NCBI GenBank assembly: GCA_937926195.1
Contig: CALEXZ010000148.1
Span: 1-31,877 of the forward strand
Length of the DNA: 31,877 bases
Source of the DNA: an uncultured Actinomyces sp.
GTDB lineage: Bacteria; Actinomycetota; Actinomycetes; Actinomycetales; Actinomycetaceae
Reading direction: 5' to 3'
The notes below the pieces were generated by a model that was not told where the DNA came from, made no database searches, and saw only the letters and a program-made list of their open reading frames with translations. Numbering within the stretch: position 1 is the stretch's first letter; the number at the start of each line of letters is the position of its first letter. Both the position numbers and the translations under genes were made by a program. Positions 8,115 to 14,821 of this stretch are shown piece by piece.

Positions 8115-8120
8115 TAGCGT
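8115..8120 (+). promoter_or_regulatory. Candidate -10 (TAGCGT) for glgM with an 80-nt leader
   Basis: TAGCGT is the best TANNNT in the glgC-glgM gap on the plus strand. A transcript from about 8127 would carry the Shine-Dalgarno AGGAG at 8195-8199. The rest of the 296-bp gap holds no convincing gene; a 63-codon basic frame at 7926-8117 looks like chance. Confidence 0.4.
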
Positions 8121-8208
8121 CGGTACAGGTCGCGGGACACCGCCCGAGCGGCCGCCCCGGGACCGGACCCCGCCGGTGCCGGAACCTGCAAGCGAGGAGC
8201 ACCTGACC

Positions 8209-9429
8209 ATGAGGGTCGACCTACTGACCAAGGAGTACCCGCCCTTCATCTACGGCGGCGCCGGAGTTCACGTCAACGAGCTCGCGAAGGTCCTCAGGGC
8301 GCACGCAGACGTGCGCGTCCATGCCTTCGGGGGGCCGCGCGAGGACGCCGAGGAGGGCGTCACCGGCTACGCGGACCTGCCTGAGCTCGCCGGAGCCAAC
8401 GCCGCCCTGCAGACGCTGGGCGTCGACCTCCAGATGGTCCCCGGCGTCGCCGGCGCCGACATCGTCCACTCCCACACCTGGTACGCCAACATGGCCGGGC
8501 ACCTGGCCGGCCTGCTGCACGGCGTTCCGCACGTCGTCTCCGCCCACTCCCTGGAGCCCATGCGCCCCTGGAAGGCCGAGCAGCTCGGTGGCGGCTACGC
8601 CCTGTCCTCCTGGGCCGAGAAGCAGGCCTACGAGGGCGCCTCCGCCGTCATCGCCGTGTCCAACGGCATGCGTGAGGACATCCTGCGCTCCTACCCGGCT
8701 GTCGACCCCGAGCGCGTCAAGGTGGTCCACAACGGCATCGACCTTGAGGACTGGGCCCGTCCCGAGGACACCGAGTTCGAGGCCCTGACCGCTGCCGTGC
8801 AGGAGCGCTTCGGCATCGACCCGCAGCGCCCCACCGTCGTCTTCGTCGGCCGCGTCACCCGGCAGAAGGGCCTGCCGCACCTGCTGCGCGCCGTGGAGAT
8901 GCTGCCCCCGCAGGTGCAGGTCATCCTCTGCGCCGGCGCCCCGGACACCAAGGAGATCAAGGAGGAGGTCGACACAGCCGTCGCCGCTCTCCAGGCACAG
9001 CGCACCGGGGTCGTCCTCATCGAGGAGATGCTGCCGCACCGTGAGCTCCAGGCGGTCCTGGCCTCCTCGGACGTCTTCGTGTGCCCCTCGGTCTACGAGC
9101 CGCTGGGCATCGTCAACCTCGAGGCCATGGCCATGGGCCTGCCCGTCGTCGGCTCCGCCACCGGCGGCATCCCCGACGTCATCGTCGACGGCGAGACCGG
9201 ATACCTCGTGCCTCTTGAGCAGCTCCAGGACGGCACCGGCACCCCCATCCACCCCGAGCGCTTCGCCGCCGACCTCGCCGAGCGCCTGACCGACCTCGTC
9301 ACCGACCGGAACAAGGCCCGGCGCATGGGCGTGGCCGCGCGCACCCGCGTCGAGGAGCACTTCTCCTGGTCCGCGATCGCCGAGCGGACCATGGAGGTCT
9401 ACCGGTGGGCCCTGGACAACCCGCGCTGA
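8209..9429 (+). CDS. glgM: ADP-glucose-dependent GT4 glycosyltransferase (GlgM / actinobacterial GlgA type)
   Basis: GT4-family enzyme using ADP-glucose. The actinobacterial branch (Rv1212c) has been characterised as GlgM, making alpha-maltose-1-phosphate for the GlgE glucan route, and is often annotated glgA. The 406 residues have the N-terminal LLTKEYPPFIYGGAGVHV glycine loop, HSHTWYANMAG, the GT-B linker strand VVFVGRVTRQKGLPHLL, and the donor-site motif near the C-terminus, VCPSVYEPLGIVNLEAMAMG (E-x7-E) followed by ATGGIPDVI. ATG 8209 has AGGAG at 8195-8199. Glycogen synthase activity cannot be excluded from sequence alone, and the other GlgE-route genes are not in this window. Confidence 0.88.
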   Translation: MRVDLLTKEYPPFIYGGAGVHVNELAKVLRAHADVRVHAFGGPREDAEEGVTGYADLPELAGANAALQTLGVDLQMVPGVAGADIVHSHTWYANMAGHLAGLLHGVPHVVSAHSLEPMRPWKAEQLGGGYALSSWAEKQAYEGASAVIAVSNGMREDILRSYPAVDPERVKVVHNGIDLEDWARPEDTEFEALTAAVQERFGIDPQRPTVVFVGRVTRQKGLPHLLRAVEMLPPQVQVILCAGAPDTKEIKEEVDTAVAALQAQRTGVVLIEEMLPHRELQAVLASSDVFVCPSVYEPLGIVNLEAMAMGLPVVGSATGGIPDVIVDGETGYLVPLEQLQDGTGTPIHPERFAADLAERLTDLVTDRNKARRMGVAARTRVEEHFSWSAIAERTMEVYRWALDNPR

Positions 9430-9442
9430 CCCCCACCTGACG

Positions 9443-9475
9443 CGGCGCCGCCCTCCTACCGGGAGGGCGGCGCCG
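9443..9475 (+). terminator. Strong hairpin after glgM
   Basis: A perfect 14-bp stem (9443-9456 with 9462-9475) closes a 5-nt loop, 13 bp after the glgM stop. It is very GC-rich with no T-tract. Confidence 0.8.
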
Positions 9476-9557
9476 TCGCGTGCGCGGGGCGTGCACGGGG
9501 CGTGCACGCGGAGAGCAGTGACGCCGACCGCTGGGCGAGCGCCTGCGCGGCCCCCAC

Positions 9558-10322
9558 CTACGTGCGTGCGCACGGCCCCCAGGTCTGCGTCGCGGCGGAC
9601 ACGCCCCGGCGCGCCGTCACCAGCAGCCGACGCAGCACCTCGTGACGCCGTCCCGCCGCACGCGCCGTCGCCGCCGCCCCGTCGTCCTCCAGCGCCAGCT
9701 CGCAGATCGCCGCCAGGCGCAGCGACCGCTCCAGCAGGTCGCGGCGCCGCCCGTCCAGCGAGGGCGGCAGGAGCCTGGGATCCGCAACCGCGGTGACGAG
9801 GTCGGTGAGCACCTCGGCCAGCTCGGGGCGCTCACGGGCCAGGTCGAGCGACACGAGCGTCTCGATGGCCTCCTCGGTCGCCGCGTGCACGTCACGTCGC
9901 GACTGCGTGGCGTCGAAGGAGCCCGGACGGCAGGCCAGCGGGTGCGCCCGCCAGGTCACGCTCGTGCCCGAGCCACCGGGCACGAGCAGGACGTTGCGTC
10001 CCTCGATGGCCGAGCCCGGGCCGCCCTCCAGCAGCACCGCCTCACCCACCTCCAGCGCGAGCGCCAGCCCGGGCAGCGGGTCCGCCGGGCAGGGCAGGAC
10101 GGCTGCGCAGCGGTACAGGGGGCGCGCCGCCTCCAGCCACCTGCTCAGCGGCACAGCACCGGCCGGCGCGCTCTCGTGCGAAGGCGATCCCGCCCGGCCG
10201 TCACCACCGTCGACGACGTCGTGAGCGCCGTCGGGCCCCTCGACGACGCGCCAGCCGAAGGAGGACGGCAACGGTGCCCACAGCGCGAGGAGGACACTCA
10301 CCGGCAGGTCGAGGGCGTGCAT
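9558..10322 (-). CDS. Conserved-looking hypothetical protein, about 254 aa
   Basis: I do not recognise this family. It has 254 residues, no signal peptide, no clear membrane segment and no catalytic motif I can name. The N-terminal half is mixed hydrophobic with Gly/Asp-rich loops (DGAHDVVDGGDGRAG) and a central strand-rich stretch (EGRNVLLVPGGSGTSVTW). The C-terminal half from about residue 140 is helical and rich in Arg, Glu and Leu (EEAIETLVSLDLARERPELAEVL). ATG 10322 is preceded by TAGGGT at 7 nt. It is divergent from the ABC ATPase at 10436, whose start has the identical hexamer and spacing. Codon pattern matches the neighbours, so it is a real gene of unknown role. Confidence 0.75.
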   Translation of the reverse strand: MHALDLPVSVLLALWAPLPSSFGWRVVEGPDGAHDVVDGGDGRAGSPSHESAPAGAVPLSRWLEAARPLYRCAAVLPCPADPLPGLALALEVGEAVLLEGGPGSAIEGRNVLLVPGGSGTSVTWRAHPLACRPGSFDATQSRRDVHAATEEAIETLVSLDLARERPELAEVLTDLVTAVADPRLLPPSLDGRRRDLLERSLRLAAICELALEDDGAAATARAAGRRHEVLRRLLVTARRGVSAATQTWGPCART

Positions 10323-10329
10323 GGGCCGG

Positions 10330-10335
10330 ACCCTA
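10330..10335 (-). promoter_or_regulatory. -10 element (TAGGGT), leaderless hypothetical gene
   Basis: Minus-strand TAGGGT lies 7 nt before ATG 10322, mirroring the same hexamer and spacing at the divergent gene. Confidence 0.65.
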
Positions 10336-10422
10336 CCGGCCGCGGCGTCCGGTGGGCAGTACTGCCCGCCGTCGGCGGTGCGGGTGCCGAGAGGAGGAGG
10401 GACCGCTATGACGAGGGCACGC

Positions 10423-10428
10423 TAGGGT
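10423..10428 (+). promoter_or_regulatory. -10 element (TAGGGT), leaderless ABC ATPase
   Basis: TAGGGT ends 7 nt before ATG 10436. No Shine-Dalgarno. Confidence 0.65.
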
Positions 10429-10435
10429 TGGGGCC

Positions 10436-11242
10436 ATGACCAGCGTGCTGCGCCTCGACGACGTCTCCCTCCACCGTGGGACGACGCAGATCCTCACGCA
10501 CGTGAGTTGGAGCGTCGACGAGGGCCAGCACTGGGTCGTCCTGGGCCCCAACGGTGCCGGCAAGACGACCGTCTCGCGCCTGGCCGCCGCCCGCCTCTTC
10601 CCCTCCTCCGGCACCGTCGACGTCCTGGGCGAGCGCCTCGGACGCGTCGACGTCTCCGAGCTGCACCCGCGCATCGGGTTGTGCTCCTTCGCCCTGGCTC
10701 AGAACGTGTCGGCCTCCGAGACCGTCCTGAGCATCGTCCTGTCCTCCGCCTACGGGCGCATCGGCGTCTGGCGCGAGGAGTACGACGACTTCGACATCGA
10801 GCGCTCGCGGGCCCTGCTCGGTGCCCTGGGCGCCAGTGCCCTCGTGGAGCGCAGCTGGGGCAGCCTGTCCTCCGGTGAGCGCAAGCGGGTCGAGATCGCC
10901 CGCGCCCTCATGCCGGACCCCGAGCTGCTCATCCTCGACGAGCCCGCCTCCGGCCTCGACGTCGCCGGGCGCGAGCTGCTGCTGGCGGCCCTGAGCGAGA
11001 TCATCGCCGCCCCCGGCTCACCCTCGATGCTGCTCGTCACCCACCACCTGGAGGAGATCCCCGTGGGCTTCACCCACGCCCTCGCCCTGCGCGACGGGCG
11101 AATCCAGGGCTCGGGCCCTCTCACCGAGGTCCTCACCGCAGCGACGATGTCCGCCACCTTCGGCCTCCCGCTGGAGATCTCCCTCGACCGCGGCCGCTAC
11201 GCCGCCAGGGGGGCCCAGCCCTCCGCCGACGCCTCCCTCTGA
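10436..11242 (+). CDS. Stand-alone ABC transporter ATP-binding protein
   Basis: A single ABC ATPase domain of 268 residues with Walker A GPNGAGKTT near residue 38, a Q-loop region around FALAQNVSASETV, signature LSSGERKRVEIARAL, Walker B ELLILDEPASGLD and switch His in LLVTHHLEEI. No permease or binding protein is adjacent, so the substrate cannot be inferred. The layout resembles ModF/YlmA-like single-domain ATPases whose role is unclear. The next genes (NfeD, SPFH) follow after 27 bp with their own Shine-Dalgarno, so co-transcription is plausible. ATG 10436 is supported by a -10 at leaderless distance. Confidence 0.85.
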   Translation: MTSVLRLDDVSLHRGTTQILTHVSWSVDEGQHWVVLGPNGAGKTTVSRLAAARLFPSSGTVDVLGERLGRVDVSELHPRIGLCSFALAQNVSASETVLSIVLSSAYGRIGVWREEYDDFDIERSRALLGALGASALVERSWGSLSSGERKRVEIARALMPDPELLILDEPASGLDVAGRELLLAALSEIIAAPGSPSMLLVTHHLEEIPVGFTHALALRDGRIQGSGPLTEVLTAATMSATFGLPLEISLDRGRYAARGAQPSADASL

Positions 11243-11257
11243 CCCGACCCGTACAAC

Positions 11258-11262
11258 AGGAG
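11258..11262 (+). promoter_or_regulatory. Ribosome binding site AGGAG for NfeD gene
   Basis: AGGAG lies 7 nt before ATG 11270. It contrasts with the leaderless ABC ATPase start just upstream. Confidence 0.6.
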
Positions 11263-11269
11263 AACACTC

Positions 11270-11716
11270 ATGGCATGGCTCTGGTGGCTCGGAGGAGCCC
11301 TCGTCCTCGCCGTCGTCGAGACACTCAGCGCGGACCTCACCTTCATCATGATCGCCGGTGGAGCCCTGGGCGGCGCGGCCGCCGCAGGCATGGGCGCGAG
11401 CCTCACCGTCCAGGTCATCGTCTTCTGCGCCGTGTCCACCCTGCTGTTCTTCCTCGTGCGCCCCTGGGCCAAGGCCCAGCTGGCCAAGCGCACCCCGCAC
11501 ATGCTCACCAACGTCGAGGCCAAGCTCGGTCGTGAGGCCACCGCCCTGACCGCCGTCGACGTGCGCGGGGGCCGCGTGCTGCTCGCAGGCGAGGAGTGGA
11601 GCGCCCGCCTCGCCCCGCCGCCGCCCGGCCACCCCGCACCGACGGTCGTCCAGACAGGGGCGCACGTGCGTGTCGTCGCGGTCGACGGCGCCGTCGCCGT
11701 CGTCGTGCCCGTCTGA
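11270..11716 (+). CDS. NfeD-like membrane protein (short form)
   Basis: The 148-residue short NfeD has two or three hydrophobic helices (about residues 3-20, 22-42 and 46-66), then a cytoplasmic OB-fold-like beta domain with the family pattern KLGREATALTAVDVRGGRVLLAGEEWSA and VRVVAVDGAVAVV. Short NfeD proteins pair with SPFH/stomatin proteins in membrane microdomains, and the next gene 52 bp downstream is one. The pair is a classic conserved operon, proposed to act in membrane organisation or protein quality control; no enzyme activity is expected. ATG 11270 has AGGAG at 11258-11262. Confidence 0.9.
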   Translation: MAWLWWLGGALVLAVVETLSADLTFIMIAGGALGGAAAAGMGASLTVQVIVFCAVSTLLFFLVRPWAKAQLAKRTPHMLTNVEAKLGREATALTAVDVRGGRVLLAGEEWSARLAPPPPGHPAPTVVQTGAHVRVVAVDGAVAVVVPV

Positions 11717-11768
11717 GCGAGCGCACCCGCCTACCTGACCACCAAACCCACCACCTGAAAGGAGCCCG

Positions 11769-12956
11769 ATGGATACCGCAACGGGATTCGGAATGGTTAC
11801 CCTTATCGTCCTCTTCCTCATCGCGCTGTTCTTCATCGTCGCGATCTTCAAGGCTGTGCGCATCGTCCCGCAGTCCTACGCGATCATCGTCGAGCGCCTG
11901 GGCAAGTTCCAGGCCGAGTACGGCGCCGGCATGCACTTCCTCGTGCCCTTCATCGACCGGGTGCGCACCACCGTCGACCTGCGTGAGCAGGTCGTCTCCT
12001 TCCCGCCCCAGCCGGTCATCACCTCCGACAACCTCGTGGTGTCCATCGACTCGGTCATCTACTACCAGGTGACCGACCCCAAGCGGGCCACCTACGAGAT
12101 CGCCAACTACCTTCAGGCCATCGAGCAGCTGACCGTCACCACGCTGCGTAACGTCATCGGTGCCATGGACCTGGAGCAGACGCTCACCAGCCGCGACCAG
12201 ATCAACGGTCAGCTGCGCGGTGTCCTGGACCAGGCGACGGGCCGCTGGGGCATCCGCGTGAGCAACGTCGAGCTCAAGTCCATCGACCCGCCGGCCTCCA
12301 TCCAGGGCGCCATGGAGCAGCAGATGCGCGCCGAGCGCGACCGCCGCGCCGCGATCCTCACCGCCGAGGGTGTCAAGCAGTCCCAGATCCTCACCGCCGA
12401 GGGTGACAAGCAGTCCGCGATCCTGCGTGCCGAGGGCCAGGCCCAGTCGGCGATCCTCAAGGCACAGGGTGAGTCCCGCGCCATCCTCCAGGTCTTCGAC
12501 GCCATCCACCGCGGCAACGCCGACCCGAAGCTGCTGGCCTACCAGTACCTGCAGACCCTGCCGAAGATCGCCAACGGCAGCTCCTCGAAGATGTGGATCG
12601 TGCCCACCGAGTTCACCGCGGCCCTGGACGGCATCGCGGGGGCGCTCGGCGGCAAGGGCTCCTCCGGCCCCGGCTCCGGCGCCTTCTCCGGTGAGAGCGA
12701 CGAGCCGGTGCGCGTGGACCTGTCGGGCCTGGGGGACCTGTCCCTCGCCTCCGAGCTGGCCTCCACCAACCTCGCCGCCCCGGAGGAGGCCCTCGCAGAG
12801 GCCAAGGGGGAGGCGCAGTCCGCCTCGGACGTCGCCGAGCAGAACGTCTCGGGGGCGACGACGACGCTGCCCACCCGTGCCGCGCACTCCGCGGCACCCG
12901 AGGCGTCCTCCCCGTCGGAGGGACTGCCCCCTACGGTGCCCCCGACCGGCTACTGA
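11769..12956 (+). CDS. SPFH/Band 7 (stomatin-like) membrane protein
   Basis: Oligomeric membrane-microdomain scaffold, 395 residues. One N-terminal membrane helix at about residues 9-28 is followed by the SPFH domain from RIVPQSYAIIVERLGKF to about residue 190 (DREQ-type core TVDLREQVVSFPPQPV, VYY-like IDSVIYYQVTDP). A helical stretch at about 195-240 is built of roughly 10-residue AILTAEG-type repeats. The conserved IWIVP-like end of the domain is at about 275 (KMWIVPTEFTAAL). A low-complexity Gly/Ser/Ala C-tail of about 100 residues follows. Strong Shine-Dalgarno AAAGGAG at 11758-11764. It follows NfeD in the usual order, and a hairpin ends the unit. Confidence 0.93.
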   Translation: MDTATGFGMVTLIVLFLIALFFIVAIFKAVRIVPQSYAIIVERLGKFQAEYGAGMHFLVPFIDRVRTTVDLREQVVSFPPQPVITSDNLVVSIDSVIYYQVTDPKRATYEIANYLQAIEQLTVTTLRNVIGAMDLEQTLTSRDQINGQLRGVLDQATGRWGIRVSNVELKSIDPPASIQGAMEQQMRAERDRRAAILTAEGVKQSQILTAEGDKQSAILRAEGQAQSAILKAQGESRAILQVFDAIHRGNADPKLLAYQYLQTLPKIANGSSSKMWIVPTEFTAALDGIAGALGGKGSSGPGSGAFSGESDEPVRVDLSGLGDLSLASELASTNLAAPEEALAEAKGEAQSASDVAEQNVSGATTTLPTRAAHSAAPEASSPSEGLPPTVPPTGY

Positions 12957-12980
12957 TGACCGGGCAGGCCTGCGGGCCAC

Positions 12981-13001
12981 GGGGCGCGTGAGGCGCGCCC
13001 C
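12981..13001 (+). terminator. Hairpin after the SPFH gene
   Basis: GGGGCGCG (12981-12988) pairs with CGCGCCCC (12994-13001) around a 5-nt loop, 24 bp after the stop. No T-tract. Confidence 0.6.
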
Positions 13002-13010
13002 AGAACCCTT

Positions 13011-13067
13011 GCACGACGGGGAGACACTGGCATCGTTCAACGAACGGTCCTAGTCTCCCCGTCGTGC
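13011..13067. repeat. Nested inverted repeat spanning the ABC exporter promoter and start codon
   Basis: GCACGACGGGGAGAC at 13011-13025 is the exact reverse complement of 13053-13067, a perfect 15-bp repeat with a 27-bp spacer. Inside the spacer a second dyad, CGTTC (13034-13038) AAC GAACG (13042-13046), is almost concentric: centres are 13039 and 13040. The right outer arm covers most of the -10 (13051-13056) and the GTG start (13064-13066). The inner dyad has the size of a MarR/TetR-type operator; the outer arms could form a hairpin in read-through RNA. Confidence 0.75.
13051..13056 (+). promoter_or_regulatory. -10 element (TAGTCT), leaderless ABC exporter operon
   Basis: TAGTCT ends 7 nt before GTG 13064. 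It overlaps the right arm of the 15-bp inverted repeat. Confidence 0.6.
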
Positions 13068-14821
13068 TGTTCATGACCCTGCGTCACTACCTGCGTCCCT
13101 ACCGGGCCTCGCTGCTGGCGGTCCTCCTCCTCAAGGTCGCCGAGACGACCGCGGTCCTCACCCTGCCGACCCTCAACGCCTCCATCATCAACGACGGCGT
13201 CGTCGCCGGGGACACGCAGCGGATCTGGAGCCTGGGCGGGCTCATGCTCGCCGTCACCGTCGCCCAGGGCGCCGTCGCGGTCCTCGCCACCTACCTGGCC
13301 TCCAAGGCCGCCATGGGCCTCGGCCGCCAGATGCGCCGCGACATCTTCACCCACGTCCAGCGCTTCAACCTCGAGGAGGTCTCGCGCTTCGGCGCTCCCT
13401 CGCTCATCACCCGCTCCACCAACGACGTCCAGCAGATCCAGATGCTCGTGTTCATGGTCTGCGCCATGATGCTCATGGCGCCGATCATGCTCGTGGGCGG
13501 CACCGTCATGGCGTTGCGTGTGGACGTGCCCCTGTCGGGGCTGCTGCTCGTGCTCATCCCGCTGCTGCTCGGCGTCGTCGGCCTGCTCATCATGCGGCTG
13601 CTGCCGCACTTCAAGGTCATGCAGGAGCGCATCGACCGCGTCAACCTCGTCATGCGCGAGCAGATCCAGGGCGTGCGCGTCATCCGTGCCTTCGTGCGCC
13701 GGGGTGAGCGCCGTCGCGTCTTCGACGAGGCCAACGACTCCCTCACGTCCACCTCGCTGTCCATCGGGCGCCTCTTCGCCCTGCTCATGCCCGCGGTCCA
13801 GGTCATCATGAACCTGTCGGTCATCGGCGTGTACTGGTTCGGCAGCCAGCGGGTGACCGGCGGGGGCATGGAGGTGGGTGACCTCACCGCCTTCGTCAAC
13901 TACATCATGCAGATCCTCTTCTCCGTCATGATCGCCATCATGCTCGTCATGCTGCTGCCCCGCGCCCAGGTGGCCGCCGAGCGCTACCAGGAGGTCATGG
14001 CGGTCGATCCCGCCATCACCGCCCCCGCCTCGCCCACGCACCTGCCGACGGCGACAGGCTCCCTCGCCGGGCCCCGCGGCCGCCAGGTGAGCTTCGAGCA
14101 CGTCACCTTCCGCTACCCGGGGGCGGAGGAGGCCGTCCTGAGCGACATCGACGTCGTCATACGCCCCGGACAGACCACCGCCTTCATCGGCTCCACCGGC
14201 TCGGGAAAGACAACCCTGGTCAACCTCATCCCGCGTCTGCTCGACGTCACCGAGGGGAGGGTGAGTATCGACGGCGTCGACGTGCGCGAGCTCGACCCCC
14301 AGGAGCTGCGCCAGGCGGTCGCCACCGTCCCCCAGAAGGCCTTCCTCTTCTCCGGCACGCTGCGCACCACCCTCAGGCACGGCAAGCGCGAGGCCACCGA
14401 CGCCGAGATCTGGGACGCGCTTGAGACGGCCCAGGCCTCCGGCTTCGTCCAGGCCCTGGACGACGGCCTCGACCACGAGGTCGACCAGGGCGGCGTCAAC
14501 TTCTCCGGCGGTCAGCGCCAGCGCCTGGCCATCGCCCGCGCCCTCGTGCGCGACGCCGGCGTGTACATCTTCGACGACTCCTTCTCCGCCCTCGACTACG
14601 CCACCGACGCGCGACTGCGTGCGGGTCTTCCGGCTGCCACCGAGGGGGCCACGCTCATCGTCGTCGCCCAGCGCGTCGCCTCCATCCGTGACGCCGAGCA
14701 GATCGTCGTCCTCGACGAAGGTCGCGTCGTGGGCACCGGGACCCACAAGGAGCTCATGAGCACCTGCCCGACCTACGCGGAGATCGTCCTGTCCCAGATC
14801 AGCGAGCAGGAGGCGGCATGA
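13064..14821 (+). CDS. Half ABC exporter, degenerate-site subunit of a heterodimer
   Basis: Type IV (MsbA/LmrA-like) exporter half, about 585 residues. A six-helix transmembrane domain occupies about residues 15-305, and the nucleotide domain starts at about 340. Walker A GSTGSGKTT begins at G376 and the signature S481-GGQRQR is canonical. Walker B reads VYIFDDS, so the catalytic Glu is Asp (D505), and the switch His is replaced by Gln in VVAQR (Q536). This is the pattern of the degenerate site in heterodimeric exporters such as TM287/288 and BmrCD. The partner follows with an ATGA overlap. Substrate unknown; multidrug or lipid export is the usual guess. GTG 13064 fits the -10 spacing; ATG 13073 is in frame as an alternative. 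Confidence 0.9.
   Translation: MLFMTLRHYLRPYRASLLAVLLLKVAETTAVLTLPTLNASIINDGVVAGDTQRIWSLGGLMLAVTVAQGAVAVLATYLASKAAMGLGRQMRRDIFTHVQRFNLEEVSRFGAPSLITRSTNDVQQIQMLVFMVCAMMLMAPIMLVGGTVMALRVDVPLSGLLLVLIPLLLGVVGLLIMRLLPHFKVMQERIDRVNLVMREQIQGVRVIRAFVRRGERRRVFDEANDSLTSTSLSIGRLFALLMPAVQVIMNLSVIGVYWFGSQRVTGGGMEVGDLTAFVNYIMQILFSVMIAIMLVMLLPRAQVAAERYQEVMAVDPAITAPASPTHLPTATGSLAGPRGRQVSFEHVTFRYPGAEEAVLSDIDVVIRPGQTTAFIGSTGSGKTTLVNLIPRLLDVTEGRVSIDGVDVRELDPQELRQAVATVPQKAFLFSGTLRTTLRHGKREATDAEIWDALETAQASGFVQALDDGLDHEVDQGGVNFSGGQRQRLAIARALVRDAGVYIFDDSFSALDYATDARLRAGLPAATEGATLIVVAQRVASIRDAEQIVVLDEGRVVGTGTHKELMSTCPTYAEIVLSQISEQEAA

Noticed and set aside
7926..8117. A 63-codon basic frame in the glgC-glgM gap
   Set aside because: No Shine-Dalgarno, no -10 at leaderless distance, Arg/Pro-rich composition typical of non-coding GC-rich DNA, and it overlaps the glgC promoter.
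9430..9557. GGGGCGTGCACG direct repeat at about 9485-9510, considered as an attachment or operator site
   Set aside because: The two copies are short and adjacent, with no integrase or regulator nearby; probably chance in GC-rich spacer between a terminator and a convergent gene.
12351..12488. A 30-bp direct repeat inside the SPFH gene, first taken for a minisatellite
   Set aside because: It encodes the AILTAEG-type repeats that are normal in this part of stomatin-family proteins; third-position changes between copies show protein-level selection.
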